Assembly (NCBI GenBank): GCA_916610825.1
Contig: OU744449.1
Coordinates: 1,488,001 to 1,552,000, forward strand
Reading direction: 5' to 3'
Origin: Haliclystus octoradiatus
Taxonomy: Eukaryota > Cnidaria > Staurozoa > Stauromedusae > Haliclystidae
DNA length: 64,000 nt
Shown here: one piece after another, positions 11,731 to 22,600 of the stretch
Layout of the letters: each line of letters opens with the position of its first letter
Numbering within the stretch: the stretch's first letter is position 1
Position numbers and translations under genes: made by a program
Notes under the pieces: model-generated
Database searches by the model: none
Told to the model about the DNA's origin: nothing
The model's input: only the letters and a program-made list of their open reading frames with translations

Positions 11731-13911
11731 TTAAGGTGTTTCTGATTTTGGCATTCTCTCGAATATAGGATCTTTCATTGAAAAACATGACCCGGATTTT
11801 CTATTAATCAAACTTTGAATTTCTGTAACTACTGATTCAAAATCGTCTGATTTCATTTTTTCTGACATAATATACCATGCTTGGCGTAAAAGGTCCAAAC
11901 GATCAAGGTAAAAAGCTGTATAATAGAATGAGAGAAACACATTCGTTGTCCAATCAGAAAAATCCTCTCCAGGTATTAACCAACGTTTTAATTCTTCAAT
12001 ACCGGTTTCTGTTAGTGATAACATTAACTCTGCTATCTCGGATTCAATTGGAGTTGTTGTCCATTTTTTCAAAGGCAAACCACTTTTTGTAAAATAACCT
12101 GTCAACAATTTGGCAACATCACTGCGATATGTATACATTATCGGATTATTTTTTTTAATAATTAATTCAGATTTCAAAAGTTTCAGAGCTAATTCGTTGC
12201 GAAATTCACCCACCACTAAGGCAAGAAACTTGATAGTAGGAAATTGCTCACATGAAAAGTCAGTATCTAAAATTGGTTGCATTATGACGTCTATGCCAAA
12301 ACGATTGCCCACTGATATTAATGCCAAATTGAACGTATTATGGTCTGGTAATTTTAACTTGTAATAAAGATTGCCATTAAAAAGTAATTTAAAATATCGA
12401 ATTATATATTCTTTGTTACCATATACCAAAAGATGTTGTAAGAACTGTGATAAACTTTTTTCATATTTTGATTGCTCAGATTTGTGAAAAACACAATCGG
12501 ACCAGTAATTGAGCGCACATTCAATAAGTTTGTCGACTTCTGGGCTATTGACTTTCTGTTGATTAATTTTTCTTTTCTTATTTGCATTCAGTTGTGCACC
12601 GATTGCTTTACAAAGATCTCCAATACATCCTCTTCCTCGTGTCTCCCAAACATTTTTATCTGGAACTAATAATAATGCAAAATATTCTTTTGAAATTGTT
12701 TCGCCGCGAACCCTATCGTATTCATCATCATCGCTATCTACGTCATCAGTACGTTCAAGATCTTTTGATTGTAAATCAATTTCTCCAATAATGTCGTTGG
12801 GAGATTGATCTAGATATATCGTTTCACGTTGTATTCTTCGCTTTTTGCTGTCCATAAATTCTATCAGTCTATGCGTTGGTTTATCCATAATATCACCTGA
12901 AGAATCATCGTCACTATAAGGGTCTATCAAAACGCTTTCTTCATCCTCATCATGTCCCGTCCCGTTATGGCATACTATTATGACGCTCGAAATCACTACA
13001 ACAAATACATGCCATGGTGGATCAACCATTGCGCATGCATCTTTTAAGCATTGTGTCTTACAAGTACTTTCGTAATTTAAATCTTCCATCGATAATTTTT
13101 TATCGGATCTCTTAGGATTCAAAAGAACAATAAGTCTATTTACATTTGTATTAGCTGTTTTCAGAATACCAGCTGCAAGGTTTGCATATAGACTATAATC
13201 TATTGTACGTGGAATACCTTTTGGAAGGCCATAAAAATAGTCTAAATTATAGAGAAGACATAAGCGACTACCAGTTGCGATAGGTTCAAATGCATACCCA
13301 CAAGATTCATAGAATGCAATGTAATGAATTCGTGCTTCACTTTTAAAATAATAATTAAAATGTTGTTCTTCACTTTGATGAGTTACTGTAACGCAACCCC
13401 CAGTAAAAATAGAGGGTAGTAAAATTAACAAAGAGCCAACACCTCCATTATGAACTGATTCTTTACCATTCACTTTCATATACCCTCCTTCTTTGAAATA
13501 TAATAACTTTTTTAACGTAGGCATTATCAAATTACTTCGTAATCCAAATTTGTTTGCCACTTCCTTGATAATTTCTTTCATAAATCTATCATTCCAGAAC
13601 TTGTTTTTTATTAAAAAGTCTTCTGGTTTCATCTCAAAAATATGATTGATTCTTGAAATATTATTATTATTCAAATCTGTTGTCGATATTGAACATTTTC
13701 CATGTAAATCAACAGATTGAAAGGGCAACAAAGGAACATTTAAATTCCCCATGTTTTTCACGTATAAATTTGGGAACGTGTCCTTAGTCTTTCCACCAGT
13801 TGCAAAAGATCTGGACTGTGAAAAGCATCGTAAAAGATTGTCCAAATCTTCCTTGCATTCTTCCAAACCATCCGAAGGAGACATAATCTCTTCGTTTCCC
13901 AACATTTTCAT
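11731..13911 (-). CDS. 2OG-Fe(II) oxygenase-like pseudoenzyme, paralogue 3
   Basis: Intronless 726-residue protein of the same family, more diverged. The first ATG adds 14 residues compared with its paralogues; Met10 (MSPSDGLEECKED) is a possible alternative start. The N block SFATGG is at 35-40. The core (LKKLLYFKEGGYMKVNGKES, GSLLILLPSIFTGG, IHYIAFYESCGYAF, TGSRLCLLYNL) spans 133-223. HxD is replaced by V147-N-G149 and the distal His by Tyr206. GG (171-172) and Arg216 are kept. A middle insert is acidic (runs of D/E near residues 330-345 and 395-403). The C-terminus repeats FGIDV, LLTG and GSC-x3-KDP-x-F-x-R. The keeping of frame in three diverged copies argues for selection on a non-catalytic function. 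Confidence 0.75.
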   Translation of the reverse strand: MKMLGNEEIMSPSDGLEECKEDLDNLLRCFSQSRSFATGGKTKDTFPNLYVKNMGNLNVPLLPFQSVDLHGKCSISTTDLNNNNISRINHIFEMKPEDFLIKNKFWNDRFMKEIIKEVANKFGLRSNLIMPTLKKLLYFKEGGYMKVNGKESVHNGGVGSLLILLPSIFTGGCVTVTHQSEEQHFNYYFKSEARIHYIAFYESCGYAFEPIATGSRLCLLYNLDYFYGLPKGIPRTIDYSLYANLAAGILKTANTNVNRLIVLLNPKRSDKKLSMEDLNYESTCKTQCLKDACAMVDPPWHVFVVVISSVIIVCHNGTGHDEDEESVLIDPYSDDDSSGDIMDKPTHRLIEFMDSKKRRIQRETIYLDQSPNDIIGEIDLQSKDLERTDDVDSDDDEYDRVRGETISKEYFALLLVPDKNVWETRGRGCIGDLCKAIGAQLNANKKRKINQQKVNSPEVDKLIECALNYWSDCVFHKSEQSKYEKSLSQFLQHLLVYGNKEYIIRYFKLLFNGNLYYKLKLPDHNTFNLALISVGNRFGIDVIMQPILDTDFSCEQFPTIKFLALVVGEFRNELALKLLKSELIIKKNNPIMYTYRSDVAKLLTGYFTKSGLPLKKWTTTPIESEIAELMLSLTETGIEELKRWLIPGEDFSDWTTNVFLSFYYTAFYLDRLDLLRQAWYIMSEKMKSDDFESVVTEIQSLINRKSGSCFSMKDPIFERMPKSETP

Positions 13912-15138
13912 ATAATGTTTTTAGTTTTTGTAAAGGCATCCACTCGCCATTTAAAGATATCTAATTTTCCTTTCTAAATAATTATACTCACGTGGTTTTT
14001 TCGCAAACTGTTTCCCGCGTAATTCCAAAAATCAGAAACGAGGATGTAACAGGGCTTTCTTGGGGGTTTTTAAGCAGCTGGATTTCCCGCGTCTTTTTTG
14101 ATTGATTGTATGATTGTATTGTGGTATTAAAACTTTGTTCTTCAAATTCATCATTGACTGATTGACCATCATTTAAAGTCTAAGAAACGCCCGAAGAAAC
14201 GTTCAAGCTCCAATCGTTAATGTATTACTATTCCAACAAAGTGTCTTGAATAATGGATTTGAAAACAAAAGTTACCAAAGTAGGATTTCCCGCCATACGA
14301 TTACAAGTATTAAACCATGATTAAACCGAAGTACGAATAAACGTAGCGATATTAGTGTCATAGTGACTAAAAGTCTCACAGCAGATCATACCATACACTG
14401 ATTCATGCTATATTCAAGTCTACTGATAGGTCTACAAATAGCATTTCATCCTTCAAAACATAGGAGTAGAAAGCATTCTTCAAAAGTCTATATATTATAT
14501 ATTATGTCAATAGGAACTTTTAATAAATGACCATAATTCGTTGCATGAAACTGTAACACTTTTGCAATCAGATAATAAAGATTGTTACAGAATATTCTTG
14601 TAGGCCTATAGGCCTACACTATGAATAGCTATATATCCAAGAAAAAACTTGTATATGTGTAACAAGTTAACTTGTATATGTGTATAAGAATATGTATACA
14701 TTTATTGCATAAAAATGTTTCATTTTTGACTCTCATTTTATATAAATGCTCTGATTAATTTCATTGAAAACTATATCAAGAACTGGTGTGGAACAATCCA
14801 CCTATTAATATTATTATCCTATTATTATTATTATTACATTTATTGTATTCAGTTGGGTGTGGTGTGGGTAGTACCACAAGATATGGGCCTCAAGGGGGTT
14901 ACAACCATGGTTACAACAAACTCAACCCTCATATTTTAAATGTTATTTTCCGACAGTCTATCAAAAGTTGTTTTGCAGGTGATTAGCAAATGTTTCATTG
15001 TCTGGAAAATTAGCGCCTTTGACGACGGGAAACCTAGCGTCACTCCTGGTTTGAAGACATTTGAATCTTTACTGATATTTAAACTTCGTTATATATTAAT
15101 ATTTAATTAAGGAATAATTAAGAGATCTTTTGAATCGT
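13912..15138. other. Gene-free stretch upstream of paralogue 3, ending in an inverted-repeat element
   Basis: The part next to paralogue 3 should be its promoter; it contains 'cccgcgtaattccaaaaatc', resembling the segment near 7280 before paralogue 2. From about 14855 onward the sequence is one arm of a dispersed repeat whose inverted partner is at about 18173-18555. No gene is seen. Confidence 0.45.
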
Positions 15139-15262
15139 TCAAATATTGAATCCCTGAATTAATGTGAGGCACATACATTTACCCACATTTTTGAGGACTG
15201 ATAATTTATGTTCCCTGCACAATGTGTTGGAGTTGCAGAGTATGATACTTTGAAGTTTCTTT
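14855..15262 (-). repeat. Dispersed repeat, arm A (inverted relative to 18173-18555)
   Basis: On the minus strand this reads like 18173-18555 on the plus strand. Shared blocks include 'ctctgtaactccaacacac', 'ggtaaatgtatgtgcctcac', 'ttgaacgattcaaaagatct' and 'agacatttgaatctttactg' or close variants. Identity is high near 15130-15260 and falls away to the left. The repeat joins the broken fourth oxygenase-like paralogue, which stops matching its family at about 15300. Confidence 0.75.
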
Positions 15263-15771
15263 GACATTTCTTCCATGTTATGAGAAGTTGTTAATTCACC
15301 CCCCCCCCTTTGAATCGGAGGGCAGGAATATGACCAGGGGATATCATTTATAGAAGATTCCTTCCCGGGGACTCTCAAGTAGCTTCCTTTTTTGATCATC
15401 ATTAATTTAACTAATCTGTAACGAAATAATTTTTCGTAGTAACCAAATTTACTTGAAATGTCTTCAATAATTCCTTGCATTAATTCACTACTCCAACGCT
15501 TATTTCCAATAGAAAAATGCTCTTTTGTAATATCCCAAATTTCTTTGATACTTCCGTTTTCTTCATTAGCCAAATCTGACGTTGACACTGTGCAATTTTT
15601 GAGTAATTCTTCTGCTTAAAAAGGCAGTAAAGGAATACTTATTGGTCCTATGTTTTCAACAGTCACATTTGGGAAAACATCTAATGCTTTCCCCCCAGTA
15701 GCAAAACATTTTCTTTGTCTGAAGCCACACAGAATGTTAGTTAGACTGTAGGAACTTTCTTCCTGACACAT
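15139..15771 (-). pseudogene. Broken fourth copy of the 2OG oxygenase-like family
   Basis: From ATG at 15771 the minus strand reads a family N-terminus (CFATGGKALDVFPN, then ISIPLLPF). It then has an in-frame TAA exactly where the paralogues have Gln or a similar residue (LLPFQ in paralogue 3). The frame continues through EIWDITKEHFSIGNKRW, then YRLVKLMMIKKGSYLRVPGKES, where the HxD site is again V-x-G. After about 15300 it leaves the family and runs into the dispersed repeat at 14855-15262. It lacks the GG strand, the distal site and the whole helical half. Stop plus truncation make it a pseudogene; use of an ATG after the stop for a short protein is possible but unlikely. Confidence 0.8.
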
Positions 15772-16645
15772 CTAGAACATTCTAGAACATAGGAGAACCT
15801 ACATGACTCCCCGCATGACTCACAATGACCATGCTTGATCTAGCAGCTTCTAGCATTTATCTAAACTCTATAAATACAGTAAATGAAAACTATGATAACT
15901 ATGAGAACTTAATGTACAGTCTACTCAACATGTCAACTTGGAATTAATATTATTACAGTGAAACCTGTATAACGGCCAGCTACGAGAGGTAGACAAATTG
16001 ACCATTATAGACAGTTGGCCTTTATATACAGGTTTGATTCAATAGAAAATATTATTTTAGACATTACAAGAGTGACCACTGCAGACAGATGGCCGCTTTA
16101 TAGAGGTGACCGTTATAACAGGTTTGACTGTATTTATAAGGAATATACAAATCAATTCAACCTACGTTGTTATTATTATTTAGACTTCAACATAATTCTA
16201 CAGTTCTCATCAAGATCTTCTTTTCATTTTTTCTTTGGATCCAAGTTCCTTTCATCAGGATAGTCCATCATTGTGTAAACCTTCGATAGAATGTTAACCT
16301 GGCATTATTTAAATATATTGTACTGGTGCCTTCGTGGTATTAACCGTATTATCTAACCAGTAATAACAGTTTTCAAATCATCATCACGAAAACCAGCATG
16401 TTGATTGTTCGACACATGTTTCACGATGTTTCACAGTGTTGAAAACGGTGTGATGATCTTTGTTGTTTTTGAAAATCACATCAAAGTGAGGGTTTTATGG
16501 GAATTTTTCGGAATTCACCCCAAACATTTCTGGCGCTCTTTTATTACAAAATGGATGCCGTTCAAATTAGTTTCTGCTTTCCTAAATATGATATTGCTTA
16601 ACATAGAAATGCATTTTGTCTTGTATTCACTTGTTTTATTCAATC
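15772..16645. promoter_or_regulatory. HROB: Gap upstream of HROB, likely containing its promoter and 5' UTR
   Basis: Apart from the MITE at 15956-16130, nothing coding was recognised. The last 250 bases before the HROB ATG at 16646 probably hold the transcription start and 5' UTR. No TATA box is evident, and the exact start cannot be fixed from sequence. Confidence 0.35.
15956..16130. mobile_element. Pogo/Tigger-like MITE, complete copy (opposite orientation)
   Basis: Flanked by TA and bounded by CAGTGAAACCTGTATAAC and, inverted, CAGTCAAACCTGTTATAAC. This is the reverse orientation of the 10998-11178 copy. It is 175 bp and non-coding, and lies between the broken oxygenase-like copy and the HROB promoter. 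Confidence 0.8.
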
Positions 16646-19600
16646 ATGGATGATATATTTAATCTTCAAGATGATGAGCTAGATCTTTCCGATGAGGTAA
16701 GTAAACTTTTCTATACTTATTCAGAAAAAGAGCACTGAGCTGAGTGTGAGTGTGACTGTCGAGTCGAGTCAACAGTCTATTTGTTTTGAATATTTATGCA
16801 GGATTGAAACTTCAACTATATTTTACGTGGCTGTTATCAATGTTTGTACTGCTACAGTCGACAGAGAGAGATTCAGGCGAATTTAATTAGTTTGAGAAGT
16901 TTAGGCAACACAGACCTTCCATGTCTCACCGCTTTGCTTTGCTGTGAGTCTCACGCTTTTACACAGAATCTCACGGTTTCTCTCATTTTCTCACGGCAAA
17001 ATCCAATCTTGTGAAAATGTCTCTACCTTCTGTGTATAAACTCTTTGATAATCTAATTAATATTCAACAGCTTAATTTATACTCTGTTGGATCATTCTGT
17101 GTGTTGTTCCTAGACTGATTTTATGTTTTGGCTACATTTTTAAGGGTCAACATTATCCAAGATGTTGTCGTAAATTTTCGTTTAAAGCCATTTTGTATCC
17201 ATGACGAAGTATATCCCCTAGACCCCCTAGATTGGGCAATTATTTCAAGAAGGCCCCTATATTTTATCCCCAGCATACAGAATTTCAGAAATCTCACCAT
17301 TTTTTCAAATCTGAAGTTGGAAGGTCTAGGCAACCAGGCAACCCTTGCCGTCATCCAGAATGGATAGATTGCTGTTTGCGGGCAAGATATTGGCCGTGCA
17401 ATCATTTTCGCGGCTGAAATTCCAGCTACGCATTTCATAAATTCATCCGTATTTTCTAAGAAAATGACATAATCTCAATGGTTATTTAAATGTTATATCT
17501 AAAATTTGAGAACATATGTGATCCACCCGCGCAAAATTACACTTGTAAGAATTAGGCTTTCAGTCGTAAATTTTGCAAGAAAAAATACCACCTTGGCCAT
17601 GCATAATGCATTCTTTCCAAGCTGGGGCGTCATAGGCCTTCCTACGTTTTTAGCTACCTAGCTACTAGGCCTAATGTATTTAATGGGCATAGAAATGACA
17701 GCTCAAAGAACATTAAGAAGACGTCATGATTGATTGATTAGCAATGTTGATGATTGATTGTTGGGTAAATACCATCTACATTACTAATCTATATTTCTAT
17801 TCTCATATGATATAGGCCTAGCAAGCCTTCCTAGACCAGTCTGCAAAGCATGGCAGCTGCGCCCCCAAGACGAACATTTTTCTTGTTATTGCCACCCCTG
17901 AATTGTGAATTTTCGGAAATTGGCTGTTGAAAATTAATTTTTTGTCATTTTCTTCCTCCTAATTTTTGCTGAATTGGTGGATATTGGCGGCCCTGAGGTC
18001 AAATTTGATCAGTTGCCCCGAGATCTTGTCAAGATTGGCATTATTTGCAGACTGGATAATTCCTGTTTTGCGCTGATATTCATCATATGAATCTGCTCCT
18101 AGCGAATTTTGGAATTTTCATCTGGACTGACATTAGTTCTTGCATTCGGGCAATCCATGGAGCACTTAAATTCAAACTTCGAAGTATCATACTCTGTAAC
18201 TCCAACACACTGTGCAGGGAACATAAATTATCAGTCCTCAAAAATGTGGGTAAATGTATGTGCCTCACATTAATTCAGGGATCCAATATTTGAACGATTC
18301 AAAAGATCTTTTATTCTTTAATTAAATATTAATCCTTCCATAATATATAAACATGTTTGAATTTCAATAAAGATTCAAATGTCTTGAAAACAGGAGTGAC
18401 ACTAGGATTCCCCTGTCATTCTGTCAAAGGTGCCCCTGTCAAACTTTTCAGACAAAGAATCATTTTATAAGCACTTAAAAAACCACTCAAAGTGGGCGTT
18501 TGAGTTTGCTGAAGCCCCCTTGCCCATATGATATGGTTCCCCGGCTTCAAACACATCCAACCAAGAACAACATATGAAAACTCATAGATAACAATTGCGC
18601 CACGAAAGTCGTTTTTCTTCTACTCTTCTAACTTGACATATGGGTTAGCTCAGATGGACAGGAGGATTAGCTCAGATGGCAGAGCAACCGAACTTCAGAT
18701 CGGATCATATCTGACCGACTGTGGTTCAAATCCCCCTAAGGTCAACTCAGCCTTGACTTTATCTGAAACATCAAATGAGTACCATCTGAGGATGGCGGAT
18801 GGAATGGTCCAGCGGGAATTGCATTGTGAGTAGCTGCGGCGCATCGTTGCGCATTGACAATCAAGACCTATCTGCCATGAAATCTGTTGAAATTGATCTG
18901 CAGTGTCGCGGCTGAGATCAACAAAGAGCGTTTAAAATCATTGCTCTCAGCAAAAAAAGCCACTCATCTAGAAATAGAGGGGTGGTACGGGTGCCTTCGG
19001 TAGGGCGACACCGTCTACATTACTATTTTTTACATATGGGTGATTTCATGATATATGTTTTGTTAGCCGAAACCCTTAAACGCCAGATGCCTTTTACTTA
19101 CGAGAGTCGTTGACAGGGGGGCACAAAATTTTGTGCCTTCAGCAAAGCAACATTATATTTTGTTATTATATTATATTTTATTTTATTACATTATATCATA
19201 TCTTTTTGATAAATGTACTCCATTTCCAATGTCCCTAATCACAATCAGTTTGTGCATGGGATTAAAAGCTGTAATTCCCAAAACTATATAAATAAAATCA
19301 ATACCTAAGCTAGTCAATAAGCAAAATCAAATGGCATATGCTTGATGTTTGGGCTGTAAACTCTCTCACTGTTTAATATCATTTTATAAGTTGAAATTCA
19401 ACTTCTTTTGAGATTATTTTCAGTTTTAAATTTTGATATTTCTGAAGGCGAAGTCTTTGGCTTTGTAAAATGAAGATTATCAAATTATTAAATAAACTTT
19501 CTTTGAATTGTAGAGGAAATACATAAATCAAAGTTAGAAACTTTGTAATTTTGCCCTAGCTGGTCATACAGCGTGTCATATAGCGTGTCACATGGACTAC

Positions 19601-22600
19601 AAAATCAGGTAGTCCCGAATCACATACAATGGAACTACAGTCAAACTTTTTATAATAATCACCTCTATACAACAGTCACCTGTCTATAGTGGTCACTCTT
19701 GCAATGTCTAAAATAGTATCTTCTATTGAATCAAACCTGTATATAAAGGCCACCTGTCTATAGTGGTCAATTTATCTACCTCTCGTAGCTGACCGTTATA
19801 TACAGGTTTCACTGTATGTGGATTGTGGTGAGCAGAATTTATTTGTTCTCAAAATGTCCCTAGATGACTGATTGAGCCTGGTTTTAAATCTTCATCGATA
19901 TAATTGCTTTCTAGGAAATTCTTGCCACATTTCAGCCACAATTAAATCATGTTATTCAATCATCTTCGAAACAAACCTCTCATCAATCAGGCATACCTAT
20001 TGTCTCTAAAATTACAGACTCGTTTGCATGTAAGACTACATGTAGCAATCTTATTAATGTATCCCCTAAACCTATAAATTATGCAGTGCACCGTAATACA
20101 GAAGAGGTTGAAAGTCTAGATGAAACATCCAACCAGAGATATGAATCTATTCCCAAGACACCTCGGCTATCAACGTTTGGAATTGGACTAGAAAATACGC
20201 CAAGTCCTGCAAGAAAGAGAAAGTTTCCTGGACCTGCTGGCATTCTGCCTGTGTTGGTAAGGATTCAATTTGTAAAGGGTCTTGATAAAAAAATCAATTT
20301 CTAGGCCATGACCTGGCTAGATATCCTCCAATTCTAGATTCAAGAACAGTTGATCAAATTTAGAAAAACAGTGAATATTTCACTGGCTTGTAGGTCAAAC
20401 ATCAACAATAATTTAGAAATATGAAGCTGAGAATGTTTTAGGAATCTGGAAAGCATTAATTTCAGACAGAAGAAAAAGCTTTGTATGTTCACAGATAATT
20501 TATGATATTAGGAATCAGTTTTGAACGGAACAGAACATGTTGATGCGGCTTGTCCCCTTAAAAACATATACCCATAATTTGTTTAGCCCTAATATATAGC
20601 TGCCACAAGCCAGTTCTCTATCACCTTTGTAAGGTCAGATCAACTGAAGAGGACAAAAGTACTGGCCGAGGTACTTCAACTTATCTAGATGAACAATGAT
20701 TTTATTCTGTTGTTTCTTGTTTGATATAGCCTGCTTTCGGTGCCTGGAGCATAACGCCTAGTACAATGTAACCCGGAGTCATCTATTCTATTTGCAAGGG
20801 TTGGGACATTCTTTTATGTGTCGCTCTTGGCTCCCATTGGACATATGCCAGTCACATGAATTTATTGACTTCATTCCGAAGTCCCCAGGCTTGCAAAATT
20901 TGAACAAAAATATCATGAATTAAAAAACTTTTTTGTTCTGGTGTAACCCATTTAGCAAAAATTTCATTCGACATTACTTTATTAAATGGTTTCAAATTCA
21001 GGTTACAGATAATGCCAGATTTTTACCAGAATTAAACTTATTAATAGCTTAAAATTGTTCAAAATCTCCCTAAGTGGGTTACACTGTATATCAATTTGGT
21101 AAATTCTTCACACCCCGATTCACACACTGTTACGAAACATCAATCATCATCAAATCACAAATCTTTGTTAAACAGATCAGAGCGCTAGCCATAAATACAA
21201 CTACCAATTTTTTCCAATTACAAGAGGTGCCTACATGTGATGTTTAATTTGTTGATACCGGTAAATTACAGTAAAAGCCATGAAAATGCCATGAAAGTGT
21301 TGTGAGAATACATTGAAGTTAATGATATTACGACCTAACACTGTAGCACATAAGCTATATGCACGACTCGGTGGAAATTGTTGGGCGGGGGATAATCACA
21401 CGGTAGTTCACAGACCCTATAGTTTCTATATAGGCCTACTATTTTTGATTTTCACTGTTTTCATTGTACAGAGTGCTTCGCCAATCCTTGAAAATCAACT
21501 TCAATTCAAACATAGAAAGAGGAAATCTTGTACACCCTCAAAAGATCAAGAAAATGTGAGTTGACATGCCTTTATATCAATTAATTAAGTTTCTAACTCT
21601 ATGTCAAGTCATGAGAGCTTCTGAAGAAGTTGAGTTGAAAATATGCCTTTGCCAGAAAGAATTTGCAGGACGTGTGTTAGGCAAATCATGAAAACAGAGA
21701 ACTGCATTTCAGTCAAACTTGGTTAATATCCCCTATTTTGTGTAGTCTGAAAACGGGGTATCAAACCAGATGGAATATTATGTTCGGGGTTATTATCAGA
21801 AAGGTAAATTGAATTAAGTTTGTGGCAAGTGGTTTTCAAAAAAAGGGGATATAAAGTAATTGAGACGGTAGTGGTATTGCCCTCCTCTATTTCTAGAAAA
21901 GTGGCGCCGTACTCATTTGATATTTTAGATAAAGTCAAGGCTGAGTTGACTCACAGTCGATCAGATATGATCAGATCCGAAGTCCGGCTACTCTGCCATC
22001 TGAGCACCATCTTAATCCCCCTGGATATGAGGCACGGTGGGATATTAACTCGAGGGTTCAGGGGATAGTAACCTATTTCGACTAGGTAGAATTAGGAAAA
22101 TTATGAATTTAGATTTTAAAGGCATCTCAATAGATGATGATTGATGGATGGATGATTCATTCTTCTCTTTTTAAATCTAGCCTTTTCATAAGGTCCCTTT
22201 TCCTATATGGTCAATAGTTGTTTAACATCTTATAAATGACTGTTATAGATTTATTATGTTTTCTTTTTGTTGGATTTGATAGACATTATTAGATGACAGA
22301 GATGGAGATTGTGATTTCAATAAAGGATTATGGCCAATGTTAAAACAAGCAGCTAACGATATCAAAAGTAAATAATGTGTTGTATGCCATCTTCTGTACT
22401 TGTGTGATTTATCAAAATACATTTGATCGTATAATTAATAAACTATAAGCACTGTGTAACCTCATAAAGCTCTGGGCAGACAACGGCAACTGTTGCGCAA
22501 CAAATCTGTTTTTGTCTGAGGTGTGTTTTTCGCATTCTAAAGCATTTCTTTCAAGAGCGGCAAAAAGGACACAACTTTCTCAAGACTATTCTAGAAGAAC

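Noticed and set aside
14786-14986. 66-aa frame with a hydrophobic start
   Set aside because: It lies partly in the dispersed repeat and a TTA microsatellite-like run; no support.
18087-18293. 68-aa frame whose C-terminus equals the end of the broken fourth paralogue
   Set aside because: The identity is due to the DNA-level inverted repeat (14855-15262 and 18173-18555). Neither is a conserved protein.
18633-18833. Possible tRNA gene
   Set aside because: A and B boxes are present, but the arms do not form a good cloverleaf and the sequence continues into a SINE body with other copies in the window.
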